Below, in pieces: positions 1-9,148 of a stretch of 64,000 nt of DNA. Source of the stretch: a bacterium (GTDB taxonomy: Bacteria; Orphanbacterota; Orphanbacteria; Orphanbacterales; Orphanbacteraceae). The translations under genes were made by a program, and so were the position numbers. The stretch spans positions 62,001 through 126,000 of the forward strand of contig JALGYY010000028.1 of NCBI GenBank assembly GCA_025782575.1. The letters run 5' to 3'. Position 1 is the stretch's first letter. Every line of letters starts with the position of its first letter. Under the pieces are notes generated by a model that saw nothing but the letters and a program-made list of their open reading frames with translations, was not told the origin of the DNA and did no database searches.

Positions 1-2112
1 TGCATTGGAAAGATCGGTAAGCTCGTTCACATTCCATTTCTGCCATGACTTCGGGCCGACTGGCGTTCCGCCGCCCATGTTCGCTTCGATCGCTCCCTGT
101 ACGATGTCGGCCGTTACCCGAGCGCGGAACGGCACGGTACCCCGCGGTGTGCGCACCTCGACGAGATCGCCGTCATGAATCCCGCGCGCGGCCGCATCGT
201 CTTCGTTCAGCTCGACGCTCGGTTCAGGATTTTCCCGGGCAAGTTTCTTGATCCCGTGGTGCTGCGATCGAAAATCGCTCTGCGGCCGGGCGCCGGAGTT
301 AAAAACGAGCGGGTACGACGCGAATAGTTCGGGGGATCCGAGCGGTCCTTCCGTCGGCTCGGTGTAACGGGGGAGTTTTTCATAGCCGTAGTCATCGAGA
401 GTGGAAGACGCGATCTCGAACTTTCCGCTCGGCGTTTCGAAACCGGGTTTGCCGTCCGATCGCAAGCGACCCTTTTTCCATTTTTCATATTCCATCATAG
501 GTGACGGCAGTTTCACGCTTCCACCTGCGGCCCGGACTTGATCCGGATTGTAGCCGGAGCCTTCAAGCACGAAGCGGAGCAACTCTTCTTCGCTTTGGGG
601 AAAGAGCTCCCCATAACCGAGACGATTGGCAAGCTCTGCCATGATCAGGTAATCGTTTCGGGCCTCACCGACCGGTTCGATCATCTTCTCGCGGATTCGA
701 AAAATCGGTCCGTAGACCATGTATGATTCAATTTCAAACATCGTCGTCGCCGGCAGAATGATGTCGGCGTATGCGGAATCGGCGGTAAGCTGCCGGTCGA
801 TGGTTACGATGAAGTCAAGCTTCTCCAGCGTTTTCCGCCAGACCGGTGTCTGAGGCCACGATGTCAAAATGGATGCGCCGTGGATGATCAGTCCTCGAAT
901 CGAGTACGGATCCCCCTCGAGCACCGCATTTACAAGACCGCTTGCGTGCGATTCACCCCTGTACATGCTGTACAAGGGAAAAGTATCCCGCGCGACGGCG
1001 CGATCGAGGTCGGGGTTCGGGACATTGCATGAGCGGTTGATGGGAAAATGCGTGTCCGGCATGGCGAGGCCGATTCCGCCCGGAACGTCGAGTTGGCCGG
1101 CAAGCGCAAAAAGGGTGAGCACTCCGCGAATCGCCTGCAATCCGGAGTTGGAATACTCGAGGCCGGTGTACATCATCGGCGCGGCGCCCGTGGCCCCTGC
1201 GATCCGGCGGGCGAGATCGCGGATCGTCTCCGCGGGAATGCCGGTGATCGTTTCAGTCACTTCAGGAGTGAAGTGCTGCACGTATGTGGCGAGCTCGTCG
1301 AAGCCGAGGCACCAGTTGTCGGCGAAGTCCTCGTCGTAAATGTCTTCATCGATCATGACCTGGATCATGCTGAGTGCGAGGGCTCCGTCGGTGCCCGGCC
1401 GGATCGGTACCCACTGGGCGCCGGTGCGTGTGACGGTTTCTGTTCGACGGGGGTCGATCACGACGATTTGCGCGCCCCGCTGCGAGGCTGCTTCGAGCCG
1501 GTGCATGTCGAGCGGCGGCGAGTCGGTCGCCGGATTTGCCCCCCAGATGACGAGCATCTCGGCGCTCTCAATGTCGGTGAACATGTCCGTAAGGCGGCGG
1601 CCGAGCGTCAGGTCCGGTGCCATCATGGCGAACGATACGTAACAGAGGGCACCGACGCCCATTGTGTTGGGGGACCCGAAGGGGAAGAGCACATTGGATG
1701 CGGAGGAGACCGAGACTCCCGCCGGTTGATAGATATCACAAAGGGAATGCTCGAATGCGCCCCGGCCGGTATAGATCGCTACCGCCTCCGGCCCGGACTC
1801 CTTCTTGATCAACTGCAGTCGTTCGACGATCTCGTTGTATGCCTCGTCCCAGGTAATCGGCTCGAATTCCAGGCTTCCCTTCGGGCCGGTTCGGCGCATG
1901 GGTGTACGGAGCCGATGCTCGGAGTGGACGATCTCGGGGGCATGGGCGCCTCGCCGGCAGATCATCCCGAGGGGATGGCCGTCATCGGCTTCAATTGATA
2001 CGAGCCGGCCGTCGCTGACGCCCACTTTCACCCAGCAGCCGGCGGGACAGATCCCGCAGATGCCATGCTTGATAGTGATGTCCTCGTGATCTGTTTTGTC
2101 GCTGCCTGTCAT
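1..2112 (-). CDS. Molybdopterin-dependent oxidoreductase, large catalytic subunit (3' end missing)
   Basis: 704 codons are visible on the minus strand and the frame is still open at base 1, so the C-terminus lies outside the window. The start is ATG at 2112, with AGGAG eight bases upstream. The N-terminus has the [4Fe-4S] motif C19-x2-C22-x3-C26-x25-C52, followed by the bis-MGD fold of the DMSO reductase superfamily (WGANPATDSPP, IDPRRTETVTRTGAQWVPIRPGTD) and a C-terminal dinucleotide-binding domain (ELNEDDAAARGIHDGDLVEV). The family covers formate dehydrogenases, nitrate reductases and polysulfide/thiosulfate/arsenate reductases. I cannot choose the substrate: the candidate Mo-ligand region near residue 126 reads GRGAFEHSLCDIYQPAG. 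There is no Tat or Sec signal, which suggests a cytoplasmic enzyme or piggy-back export. modABC lies 4.5 kb away and may supply the metal. Confidence 0.9.
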   Translation of the reverse strand, partial: MTGSDKTDHEDITIKHGICGICPAGCWVKVGVSDGRLVSIEADDGHPLGMICRRGAHAPEIVHSEHRLRTPMRRTGPKGSLEFEPITWDEAYNEIVERLQLIKKESGPEAVAIYTGRGAFEHSLCDIYQPAGVSVSSASNVLFPFGSPNTMGVGALCYVSFAMMAPDLTLGRRLTDMFTDIESAEMLVIWGANPATDSPPLDMHRLEAASQRGAQIVVIDPRRTETVTRTGAQWVPIRPGTDGALALSMIQVMIDEDIYDEDFADNWCLGFDELATYVQHFTPEVTETITGIPAETIRDLARRIAGATGAAPMMYTGLEYSNSGLQAIRGVLTLFALAGQLDVPGGIGLAMPDTHFPINRSCNVPNPDLDRAVARDTFPLYSMYRGESHASGLVNAVLEGDPYSIRGLIIHGASILTSWPQTPVWRKTLEKLDFIVTIDRQLTADSAYADIILPATTMFEIESYMVYGPIFRIREKMIEPVGEARNDYLIMAELANRLGYGELFPQSEEELLRFVLEGSGYNPDQVRAAGGSVKLPSPMMEYEKWKKGRLRSDGKPGFETPSGKFEIASSTLDDYGYEKLPRYTEPTEGPLGSPELFASYPLVFNSGARPQSDFRSQHHGIKKLARENPEPSVELNEDDAAARGIHDGDLVEVRTPRGTVPFRARVTADIVQGAIEANMGGGTPVGPKSWQKWNVNELTDLSNA

Positions 2113-2228
2113 CTGTTGCTCCTGATTCACCTGAGCGTGGTACCGGGACGTCGGCGAATTCACCGCGACGACTGGCTGAGAGTTAATTGTAACCTCACAT
2201 GCTCAATCTGTCGAATTCGTCTGGAGAT

Positions 2229-2298
2229 CTGGGGACACAATACGGAATTCAAACCGTTGGGGTGTTCGTCGGTGTGGAGTTAAGTATTGTGTCCCCAG
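2229..2298. repeat. REP-like palindrome, copy A
   Basis: Two perfect 15-base inverted arms (2229-2243 and 2284-2298, CTGGGGACACAATAC and its complement) flank a 40-base centre. The 13-base core GGGGACACAATAC and its inverse also form the arms of the element at 52076-52139. Arms of this kind resemble REP/BIME elements mobilised by RAYT (Y1 HUH) transposases, though no transposase gene is in the window. It sits between the 5' end of the molybdoenzyme gene and the next gene. Confidence 0.75.
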
Positions 2299-2365
2299 AA
2301 CTCTAATTATGATAAACTTAAAGGGCTTACCCGGCGAAATGCGCACATATAAGGGGAGGCCGTCT

Positions 2366-3094
2366 ATGAAGACCCTGCTGCTGTTCAGCCTGGCCCTGCT
2401 TCTATCTTCCAATGTATCTGCCGATATCAACAAACCAAGTGAAAGTGTTCGTGACAGTGGATTGGAGCGCCCCGCCGGATCTGCAGGTGCCGGCTCATGC
2501 TCAATCATCTACTACAATTTTTGCTCGCAATGGATTCACATTATCGGGGGCTTTGCAGACGAGGAAGAGGCGGGCGTAATTTTTGATCTGGTTAATGACT
2601 GCGGTAAGTTACAAGGGGAGCATTGTGTGAATACGCGGTCATTCTGGTACTGGCGGTTCACGGTGCCCACGCGCGCGTTCAATGTCAGCTACAAGCTCTT
2701 CGAAGTTGACGCCAATGGATGCAAGGTCGGCCCTCCCCTGGGAACACTCGCCAATCAGGACCCGGCCGAACGGTGGAATCTACTCCCTGGGCTGGGAAGT
2801 ACGACCGGTGACCGTGTTGTCCTGATCGGCAGTCCGGATAACGGGACATTGCCCCGTTTCGCTACCGACAATAATGAAGCGAACGCGGTGGGCGGCCCGA
2901 ACTGCGCAGGCATCGGACCCGGTATCGGAAGCAGTGTCTTTTATGGTGGTCCGCTGACGACATTGTACTGCCCGCCGCTGGAGTTCACCGATGATCTCGG
3001 ACCGACGAATCTAATCGTAGACGCGAAATTCGTCTGTGCTTCCTCGGCAACCGAGAATTCATCATGGGGTGACGTGAAGAGCCTCTTTCGGTAG
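2366..3094 (+). CDS. Secreted protein of unknown function
   Basis: 242 residues. The ATG at 2366 is preferred over an upstream in-frame ATG at 2309 because GGAGG (2355-2359) lies seven bases before it and the protein then begins with a classic Sec signal peptide (MKTLLLFSLALLLSSNVSA). The mature part is rich in Gly, Asn and Cys (SCSIIYYNFCSQW, NDCGKLQGEHCVNTRSFWYW), which fits a disulfide-stabilised periplasmic or extracellular protein. I recognise no family. Its 3' end overlaps the convergent membrane-protein gene by 33 bases. Confidence 0.7.
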   Translation: MKTLLLFSLALLLSSNVSADINKPSESVRDSGLERPAGSAGAGSCSIIYYNFCSQWIHIIGGFADEEEAGVIFDLVNDCGKLQGEHCVNTRSFWYWRFTVPTRAFNVSYKLFEVDANGCKVGPPLGTLANQDPAERWNLLPGLGSTTGDRVVLIGSPDNGTLPRFATDNNEANAVGGPNCAGIGPGIGSSVFYGGPLTTLYCPPLEFTDDLGPTNLIVDAKFVCASSATENSSWGDVKSLFR

Positions 3095-3583
3095 AGATGC
3101 CGGGCGTCGCAGCCCGCGAACTAGTAGAGCGAATATATGAGCGTGGGTGACGAGTAGTAACGGTACAATCGTCGCCGGAATCCAGTAAGCCGCTCCCATC
3201 TGTCCATCTGCAGTGAAGAGCAGACCCCGAACGACCGCATTCAGCAGATCGCCTGCTCCCCAGATGTTGAAAATCCAGACGGCGCCGAGAGCCCAAGGCT
3301 TCTTGATCCGGAGAGCGCCGATCGCGACAAACGCCAGCACCGCCGCAATCAGATCGCCATAGGCGGCCGGATGGGCGAAACGGGCGTCCAGAACCTGGGA
3401 TGTCACACCCGGTATGAGAAACATGAGGCCCACATAGCGGAACGTATGGAGGAGAAGAAGGGGCTCGAGCGCCCGCCTGACCGGCCAGGAGCCGAGAGCC
3501 GGGTGAATGTATCTGAAGGCTATGTAAGCCCAGGTGGTGAGCGACAGTGCGATACTGGTGGGTAGCATGAGATCGACCGGCAT
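3062..3583 (-). CDS. Small integral membrane protein
   Basis: 173 residues with four or five hydrophobic segments (about residues 8-25, 38-58, 72-92, 98-115 and 132-155) and conserved-looking polar positions inside the membrane (LHTFRYVG, FNIWGAGDLLNAV, THAHIFALL). No enzymatic motif is visible and the family is unknown to me. The start ATG follows AAAGGACGAG. Its promoter (TTGACT, 17 bases, TAGGTT) overlaps two CTTG-N7-CAAG repeats shared with the divergent HxlR-type regulator, so it is probably that regulator's target. The 3' end overlaps the converging secreted-protein gene. Confidence 0.75.
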   Translation of the reverse strand: MPVDLMLPTSIALSLTTWAYIAFRYIHPALGSWPVRRALEPLLLLHTFRYVGLMFLIPGVTSQVLDARFAHPAAYGDLIAAVLAFVAIGALRIKKPWALGAVWIFNIWGAGDLLNAVVRGLLFTADGQMGAAYWIPATIVPLLLVTHAHIFALLVRGLRRPASLPKEALHVTP

Positions 3584-3609
3584 TTTCTCGTCCTTTGGGG
3601 TTTGAGTGA

Positions 3610-3659
3610 CTTGCTGTATGCAAGTAAGTTAACCTAGTCGCTTGCAAATTACAAGTCAA
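3610..3659. promoter_or_regulatory. Divergent promoter with two HxlR-type operators
   Basis: Two copies of CTTG-N7-CAAG lie at 3610-3624 and 3641-3655, 31 bases (three helical turns) apart. For the minus-strand membrane gene, a -35 TTGACT (3659-3654) and -10 TAGGTT (3636-3631) have a 17-base spacer. One repeat fills the spacer and the other falls near +1, the geometry of repression. On the plus strand, TTGCAA (3642-3647) and TATTTT (3665-3670) could drive the regulator gene with almost no leader. The repeats are seen directly; binding by the HxlR protein is inferred. Confidence 0.65.
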
Positions 3660-3676
3660 TTTGCTATTTTGGGGGT

Positions 3677-4036
3677 ATGGGAAAGCTGAAGAGGAACATT
3701 TCGAAAAGATCGCGCTGCCCGATCTCCACCACTCTCGATATTCTGGGTGATAAATGGACGCTGCTCATTGTCCGGGATATCGCCCTCTTCAAAAGGCACA
3801 GATACAAAGAGTTTCAGGAGGCGGGCGAAGGAATCCCGACGAATATACTGGCCGATCGCCTTAAGTCGCTCGTGGAGTATGGATTGGTGGAGAAGAAGGC
3901 GTATCAGGACAATCCTCCCCGGTACGAGTACCATCTGACGAGTGCGGGGAAGGGCTTGATTCCGGTTGTTCGATCGATGGCCTTGTGGGCGGAACAATTT
4001 GTTGCAGGAGTAAAGATCCCCCGAGGTGTAAGATAG
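3677..4036 (+). CDS. HxlR-family winged-helix transcriptional regulator
   Basis: 119 residues, the usual HxlR length. It has the family pattern: an N-terminal Cys (SRCPIS, C14), GDKWTLLIVRDIALFKRHRYKEF, then the recognition-helix region GIPTNILADRLKSLVEYGLVEK and the wing DNPPRYEYHLTSAGKGL. HxlR proteins are dimeric MarR-related repressors or activators that often respond to electrophiles through the N-terminal Cys. The gene diverges from a small membrane-protein gene, and the 93-base gap holds two identical-format inverted repeats, so autoregulation and control of the neighbour are likely. No good Shine-Dalgarno site precedes the ATG, and the transcript may be nearly leaderless. Confidence 0.92.
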   Translation: MGKLKRNISKRSRCPISTTLDILGDKWTLLIVRDIALFKRHRYKEFQEAGEGIPTNILADRLKSLVEYGLVEKKAYQDNPPRYEYHLTSAGKGLIPVVRSMALWAEQFVAGVKIPRGVR

Positions 4037-4080
4037 CGAGGGAGTGTTCGGGTAGAGCTGTATTTAACGGGGAGGAACGA

Positions 4081-4359
4081 ATGGCCTCAATTCCAAAAGT
4101 CATGCGCACGATTTTGCTCGGCATGTCGATTCTTTCGCTGGCAGCCCTACTACTTACAGGTTGCGGGCGGCATCATGCGAGAGCCCATGTGGTTCATCCT
4201 CGCGGTGCCAGAGTAGTAGTGATCGAGAAGGGACATAAACACAGCGTCTCCTGCGGGCATTATCGGCACGACAACAAGTGGTATCACGCAAAAGGCCACC
4301 ATCATAAAAAGGGATGCGGCCATCACAAGGTAAACGGCGTCTGGATCGTGAGACGCTAG
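4081..4359 (+). CDS. Histidine-rich small lipoprotein
   Basis: 92 residues. The ATG at 4081 follows GGGGAGGAACGA. A signal peptide ends in the lipobox LLTGC (Cys26). The mature part of about 66 residues carries roughly 14 His plus two further Cys (RHHARAHVVH, HKHSVSCGHYRH, GHHHKKGCGHH). This composition suggests binding of a transition metal (Ni, Zn, Cu) in the periplasm, but that is inference from composition and no named family is recognised. Confidence 0.72.
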   Translation: MASIPKVMRTILLGMSILSLAALLLTGCGRHHARAHVVHPRGARVVVIEKGHKHSVSCGHYRHDNKWYHAKGHHHKKGCGHHKVNGVWIVRR

Positions 4360-4450
4360 TAACGGACCTGATTCGCCCGGAGAGACCGTTCGGACTCTAC
4401 TCGAGTCGGGTGCCGTCGGGCTGAACATCGAGGAACTGCGATCCGGGAGT

Positions 4451-5215
4451 GTGGTCAAATTGTGGAAACGCGCTCCAGTCATTCTCGGAATCACATCCCT
4501 CTTGCTGGCTTGCGGAGGAGCGCCCGGGTCGCACAGCAGGAACGCCCTTGATTCGGGAGCGCATTATGCTGCCGCGCAGAAGTGGGCCGAGGCGGGAGAT
4601 GCGGTTGAAGCGCTCCGCTCTCTTGAAGCGTCTTTCGAGGGAGGTCTATCCTCACCTATGGGTGTCGTCACTGACGAGCGCCTATCCTCTCTTGTTGCTG
4701 ATCCGCTGACACGCCCCAGTGTACGGGAGCTGCTTTCCAGGTATGTCCGTGAAAGCGAGGCGATGCTGGTCACGGCAAAGGAGCCAGGCGATCAGATCAT
4801 AGTCGAAGGAGTGATCGTAGACGAATTGAGCGGAGCGCCGATCTCGGGGGCAGTCGTCGAACTTGTTCATACGGATCGGAATGGCAAGTACTTTTCAGAA
4901 GACGGCACCTGGAACCCCCGCCTGTTCGGCTATCTCAAGACAGCGGACGATGGCACGTTCCGGGTGACCACGATCAAACCGGGTGGGTACGAGGATGAAG
5001 AGGGGGTCGATGTCCCGACGCACATTCATTTTTCGATAGAGGCGACGGGGTACCGAGCCTACGGTAGTGAGTTTCTCTTCGACGACGACCCGATGTTAAT
5101 TGCGGATGCGTTACACCAGGCCGGGCTGGAGAGACTGAGAGTTGCAAAGCGACAGGCGGGATCGGGCGTCCCTGCCTATTTAGTGACGATTCCCTTGCAG
5201 CCGTTGACAAATTAA
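4451..5215 (+). CDS. Lipoprotein with intradiol-dioxygenase-like domain
   Basis: 254 residues, starting at GTG 4451. The signal peptide ends in the lipobox LLLAC (Cys21). Residues of about 30-110 form a helical N-terminal region. Residues of about 117-250 resemble the beta-sandwich of protocatechuate 3,4-dioxygenase-type proteins: VEGVIVDELSGAPISGAVVEL, HTDRNGKYFSEDGTWNPRLFGY, then PTHIHFSIEATGYRAYGSEF with the H-x-H pair that helps bind Fe(III) in that fold. Lipidated members of this fold occur widely in bacteria and their substrates are mostly unknown. Catabolism of a catechol is not supported by the neighbours. Confidence 0.7.
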   Translation: MVKLWKRAPVILGITSLLLACGGAPGSHSRNALDSGAHYAAAQKWAEAGDAVEALRSLEASFEGGLSSPMGVVTDERLSSLVADPLTRPSVRELLSRYVRESEAMLVTAKEPGDQIIVEGVIVDELSGAPISGAVVELVHTDRNGKYFSEDGTWNPRLFGYLKTADDGTFRVTTIKPGGYEDEEGVDVPTHIHFSIEATGYRAYGSEFLFDDDPMLIADALHQAGLERLRVAKRQAGSGVPAYLVTIPLQPLTN

Positions 5216-5347
5216 CAGGAGGAGACGAAAGAAAGTGCGCGGGTATCACGTCGAAAACTTAAATCCATGCAGAGTCTCGGCCTTTTCGAATGGGTCAGAG
5301 TCGGGACGGGATCAGAATCGAAGAGTCGATCTGGTGGAACACTGATA

Positions 5348-6151
5348 GTGCACTCGAATTGGAATCCCGATCAATACATGAAATTCTCTGATCATCGATT
5401 TCGCCCGGCCATGGAGCTGCTTGCCCGCATACCACAGGGCTCCCCGAAGAGTATAATTGATCTCGGTTGCGGCACCGGAAGCGTGACTCGTGTGCTGGCG
5501 GCGAGATGGCCGGGCTCAACGATATGCGGCATCGATCATTCCGATGAAATGCTGACAAAGGCGAGAGATGAAGACGCTGGCGGCGGTGCGACGCGCATCG
5601 AATGGATCAAAGGGGACATCGCCGACTGGAAGCCGTCCGGCGGCGCGGATATCATCTACTCGAACGCCGCGCTTCACTGGCTACCTGACCATGAACATCT
5701 CATTCCCCGACTGGCCGCCTGCGTGAATGAAGGTGGCGTTCTGGCGATCCAGATGCCGCTCAGCTGGCCCGCCCCTTCTCATAGAATCATGCGCGAGACG
5801 CTTGCCGATTCCGGGCCTGACGGCGGGACGCTCGGCACGGAAGAACTCCGCGCTAAGATGGCCCGCCGATGGGTCGAAAGCGCTGAGTTTTACCACGGTC
5901 TTCTCGCGGGAATCTCGCAATCCATCGATATCTGGGAGACGGAATATCTTCAGGTCCTAACGGGCGACGACCCCGTGTTCGAATGGGTGCGCGGGACAGG
6001 GCTCCGTCCTGTTCTGGATGGCCTGGGGGCCGACGATCTCGACCTCTATCTGAAAAACTACAAGGAACGACTGCGGAAAGCCTATCCGATGGGATCAAAG
6101 GGAGAAACGCTCTACCCGTTCCGGCGTATCTTCATGGTGGCAAGGTTCTAG
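5348..6151 (+). CDS. tam: Trans-aconitate 2-methyltransferase-like SAM methyltransferase
   Basis: Class I SAM-dependent methyltransferase. The GTG at 5348 gives SNWNPDQYMKFSDHRFRPAMELLARIP, which lines up with the N-terminus of E. coli Tam (WNP..Y..F....RPA.ELL). An ATG at 5267 would add 27 unrelated residues. Motif I is IIDLGCGTGSVTRVLA, the acidic residue after strand 2 is in GIDHSD, and motif IV is DIIYSNAALHWLPDH. Tam methylates trans-aconitate, a toxic by-product that inhibits the citric acid cycle. The length, about 267 residues, is close to the E. coli enzyme. The gene stands alone with its own leader. Confidence 0.8.
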   Translation: MHSNWNPDQYMKFSDHRFRPAMELLARIPQGSPKSIIDLGCGTGSVTRVLAARWPGSTICGIDHSDEMLTKARDEDAGGGATRIEWIKGDIADWKPSGGADIIYSNAALHWLPDHEHLIPRLAACVNEGGVLAIQMPLSWPAPSHRIMRETLADSGPDGGTLGTEELRAKMARRWVESAEFYHGLLAGISQSIDIWETEYLQVLTGDDPVFEWVRGTGLRPVLDGLGADDLDLYLKNYKERLRKAYPMGSKGETLYPFRRIFMVARF

Positions 6152-6235
6152 ATCTCTCCTGCTGCGGGAGGGTGTATCATGACGGGAGTGCGCCCGGCCA
6201 ACCCCGGCCAGAGGCCGAGTCAGGAGGATAAGACG

Positions 6236-6607
6236 ATGATCAAAGGTGCGCACACGATGTTCTACACATCGGAACCGGAGGCTCTCCGGGCATTCCTGAG
6301 AGACAAGTTAGGCTTTCCCCATACTGACGTGGGAGGTGGCTGGTTGATCTTCGATCTGCCTGAAGCGGATATGGGATGTCATCCTTCAGATGAATCGGGA
6401 GAGCACGGCAAGAGCAACGGAACTCACGATATCTCTTTCTATTGTGATGATATCGAGAAGACGGTGGAAGAGATGAAGGGAAAGGGTGTGATCTTCGATG
6501 GAGTGATCACGGACGAAGGATTCGGCAAAGTGATCCGCTTCATCATGCCGGGAGACTTGCGGGTTCAGCTCTACGAGCCGTTCTACACGAAGGGAACGAG
6601 CGGCTGA
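6236..6607 (+). CDS. VOC (glyoxalase/bleomycin-resistance) family protein
   Basis: 123 residues. The ATG at 6236 is fixed by AGGAGG at 6222-6227. The domain runs AHTMFYTSEPEALRAFLRDKLGFPHTDVGGGWLIFDLP and ends with GDLRVQLYEPFY. Possible metal ligands are the N-terminal His and the C-terminal Glu of YEPF. Members of this superfamily include dioxygenases, isomerases and resistance proteins; the substrate is not predictable here. It ends four bases before modA, so it may be co-transcribed with the transporter. Confidence 0.85.
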   Translation: MIKGAHTMFYTSEPEALRAFLRDKLGFPHTDVGGGWLIFDLPEADMGCHPSDESGEHGKSNGTHDISFYCDDIEKTVEEMKGKGVIFDGVITDEGFGKVIRFIMPGDLRVQLYEPFYTKGTSG

Positions 6608-6611
6608 TCTG

Positions 6612-7397
6612 ATGCGACTTGCTCCTCGACTTATTCTGCTTCTTGCTATGGTCATGGGCGCGAATCAAGCGCCCGCAGATGAAATTCGAATTGCGGTCGC
6701 CTCCAATTTTGCAGGTGCATGCAAGGCTCTCGCCGATTCATTCGAAGCGCAATCCGATCATGAGATCGAACTCTCATTCGGCTCTACGGGAAAGCACTAC
6801 GCCCAGATTGTGCACGGTGCCCCGTTTGATCTCTTTTTTGCCGCTGACACATTGAGGCCGAGCCTGCTCGAGGAGAGAGGGATTGCCGAATGGGAAAGCC
6901 GCCTCACATACGCCAAGGGACGGCTCGTACTCTGGAGTCCGAAAGAGGGCTATGTCGATTCAACAGGCGACGTGCTCGTGGATGGAGATTTTCGTTACCT
7001 CTCGATTGCTAATCCGAAACTTGCGCCATACGGCCGGGCGGCGAAGGAGGTTCTCGAACAGCTTGGACTATGGGAGAAATTCGAAAACAGGATCGTGCGA
7101 GGCGAAAACATCGGACAGGCCCACCAGTTTGTCATGAGCGGCAACGCGGAGCTCGGCTTTGTTTCCTATTCCCAGATTCTCCACCCTGATCATGCGCTCG
7201 AGGGATCTTACTGGATTGTTCCGCCCGAACTCTACGGACCGATCAACCAGCAGGTAGTGGCCGTCAGGGACAGTCCGGCGGTGCGCGATTTCTACAAGTT
7301 TTTGAGAGGCTCGCAGGCCCGCCGTATTATCGAAAGCTATGGCTATGAATTGCACCATGATACTCGGAATCGCTGCTGGCCGAGGTCCAGCCGGTGA
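6612..7397 (+). CDS. modA: Molybdate ABC transporter, periplasmic binding protein
   Basis: 261 residues with a signal peptide (about 1-22). The ModA signature follows at once: [53 protein letters not shown], then [11 protein letters not shown] and [24 protein letters not shown]. It captures molybdate or tungstate for ModBC. The last 15 or so residues ([12 protein letters not shown]) look unlike the family and overlap the modB start region. This could be a small end-of-gene alteration, since the protein is otherwise full length. Confidence 0.93.
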   Translation: MRLAPRLILLLAMVMGANQAPADEIRIAVASNFAGACKALADSFEAQSDHEIELSFGSTGKHYAQIVHGAPFDLFFAADTLRPSLLEERGIAEWESRLTYAKGRLVLWSPKEGYVDSTGDVLVDGDFRYLSIANPKLAPYGRAAKEVLEQLGLWEKFENRIVRGENIGQAHQFVMSGNAELGFVSYSQILHPDHALEGSYWIVPPELYGPINQQVVAVRDSPAVRDFYKFLRGSQARRIIESYGYELHHDTRNRCWPRSSR

Positions 7398-8071
7398 CTG
7401 AAGGTGACTGGGCCGCTCTCTGGGTGACGCTTCGCCTGGCCGGCCTCACTACGCTTATCCTGCTCACCCTCGGCACACCGCTCGCCTGGTGGCTGGCACA
7501 CACCCGCTGGCGCTTCAAGTTCGTGCTGGAGGCGCTGGTCGCGCTCCCTCTCGTTCTGCCGCCGACCGTTCTCGGATTCTATCTGCTGATCGCTCTCGGT
7601 CCGCGCGGCATGATCGGCGGGTTTCTGGAATCGATCGGCGGTCGTCCATTGGCGTTTACTTTCGCCGGCCTGGTCGTGGGTTCGGTCTTCTATTCACTGC
7701 CGTTCGTTGTGCAACCATTGCAGAACGCCTTTCAGGCGATGGGCCGCCGGCCACTCGAGGTGGCGGCTACCCTCGGTGCTTCACCTGTGGACCGTTTCTT
7801 CTCCGTGATTGTTCCAATTGCCCGCCCCGGTTTTCTAACGGCGGCGGTTCTCGGTTTTGCTCACACGGTTGGAGAATTCGGTGTGGTCCTCATGATCGGC
7901 GGTAATATACCGGGCAAAACCAAAGTTCTCTCGATCGCAATCTACGATCATGTGGATGCACTCGAATATGGTCATGCTCATCTGCTCTCAGGAGGATTGC
8001 TGGCGCTCTCTTTTCTGCTTCTGATCGCGGTGTTCGGCCTGAACAGAAAATTTCAGGTGGTGAAGACGTGA
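7394..8071 (+). CDS. modB: Molybdate ABC transporter, permease
   Basis: 225 residues with about five membrane segments. It carries the permease EAA-type loop ([25 protein letters not shown]) that docks to the ATPase, and the [20 protein letters not shown] stretch typical of ModB. The start is GTG 7394, in a four-base overlap with the modA stop, so the two are translationally coupled. It forms the membrane pore of the high-affinity molybdate importer in the inner membrane. Confidence 0.93.
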   Translation: MTEGDWAALWVTLRLAGLTTLILLTLGTPLAWWLAHTRWRFKFVLEALVALPLVLPPTVLGFYLLIALGPRGMIGGFLESIGGRPLAFTFAGLVVGSVFYSLPFVVQPLQNAFQAMGRRPLEVAATLGASPVDRFFSVIVPIARPGFLTAAVLGFAHTVGEFGVVLMIGGNIPGKTKVLSIAIYDHVDALEYGHAHLLSGGLLALSFLLLIAVFGLNRKFQVVKT

Positions 8072-9132
8072 TTGAGTGCCGTTTTCAGATCACGAAGGGA
8101 AGTTTCAGACTCGACACCGAGATGACCTTGCCGGATCGTGGTATCTCCGCCCTGTTCGGCCGATCAGGTTGCGGCAAGACAACTTTTCTGCGGGCGATTG
8201 CCGGCCTGGAGAAAGACCCCCGGGGACGCTTCAAAATCGGGGATGCTATCTGGCAGGATGACAGTCTGTTTCTCCCGCCCCACGAACGCTCTCTGGGCTA
8301 CGTCTTTCAGGAGGCGAGTCTTTTCCCTCATCTATCTGTTCGGAGGAATCTGGAATACGGATACAAACGGGTGGGCGGAGCGAAACGTCGTGTCCGGTTC
8401 GACGACGCTGTCTCGCTTTTGGGCGTCGATCTTCTACTGGATCGCAGGCCGGGCGAGCTATCGGGAGGGGAACGCCAGCGAGTGGCGATTGCCCGCGCCC
8501 TTCTCCGAAGCCCGAAGATCCTGTTAATGGATGAACCTCTCGCATCCCTCGATGAAGAGAGCAAGCAGGAAATACTTCCCCATCTCGATCGACTCCGGGA
8601 TGAGCTCGACGTTCCCGTTCTCTACGTCAGCCATTCGACCGAAGAGGTCGCCCGGTTGGCCGATCATCTCGCTTTGATGGAGGAGGGGACCGTGCTCGCT
8701 TCAGGGCCGATCTCGGAAATGTTGACGCGGATCGACATGCCGCTTGCCCACCGGTTTGATGCCGAATCGATCATTGAAGCGACTGTGGAGAGTCACGATG
8801 AACGCTTTCAACTGACAGTGTTGAGAGGACCGGTGGGCTGTTTTTCGGTCCCACGAAACAACTTACCCACCGGCCACCCGGTCAGGCTCAAGATATTTGC
8901 GAGGGATGTCAGTTTGACGCTCACCGAACCTGTGAATACCAGTATTTTGAATATCGTTCCTGCCACAGTAGATTCATTAGTGGAGGAGGGCCCCGCGCAG
9001 ATGACTGTTCGGCTGGCGATCGGCTCCGCTCCTCTTCTTGCGCGTATCACGCGAAAGTCAGCGATTACTCTCAGACTTGAACCGGGCAGCAAGGTTTTTG
9101 CCCAGATCAAGAGTGTGGCGCTTCTCGCCTGA
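8068..9132 (+). CDS. modC: Molybdate ABC transporter, ATPase
   Basis: 354 residues. Walker A is GRSGCGKTT, the Q-loop region is [15 protein letters not shown], the ABC signature is [16 protein letters not shown], Walker B is [12 protein letters not shown] and the switch His is in [14 protein letters not shown]. The C-terminal 120 or so residues form a Mop/TOBE-type domain that in ModC binds oxyanion and gates transport. The start GTG 8068 overlaps the modB stop by four bases. No modE-type regulator is adjacent, and no molybdenum-cofactor riboswitch could be recognised by eye upstream of modA. Confidence 0.95.
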   Translation: MIECRFQITKGSFRLDTEMTLPDRGISALFGRSGCGKTTFLRAIAGLEKDPRGRFKIGDAIWQDDSLFLPPHERSLGYVFQEASLFPHLSVRRNLEYGYKRVGGAKRRVRFDDAVSLLGVDLLLDRRPGELSGGERQRVAIARALLRSPKILLMDEPLASLDEESKQEILPHLDRLRDELDVPVLYVSHSTEEVARLADHLALMEEGTVLASGPISEMLTRIDMPLAHRFDAESIIEATVESHDERFQLTVLRGPVGCFSVPRNNLPTGHPVRLKIFARDVSLTLTEPVNTSILNIVPATVDSLVEEGPAQMTVRLAIGSAPLLARITRKSAITLRLEPGSKVFAQIKSVALLA

Positions 9133-9148
9133 TGAAAGGACCCGGAAA

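Noticed and set aside
869-2089. Several plus-strand open frames, the longest 316 codons at 1048-1998
   Set aside because: They lie opposite the molybdoenzyme gene, have no family motifs, and arise from its high-GC codon use.
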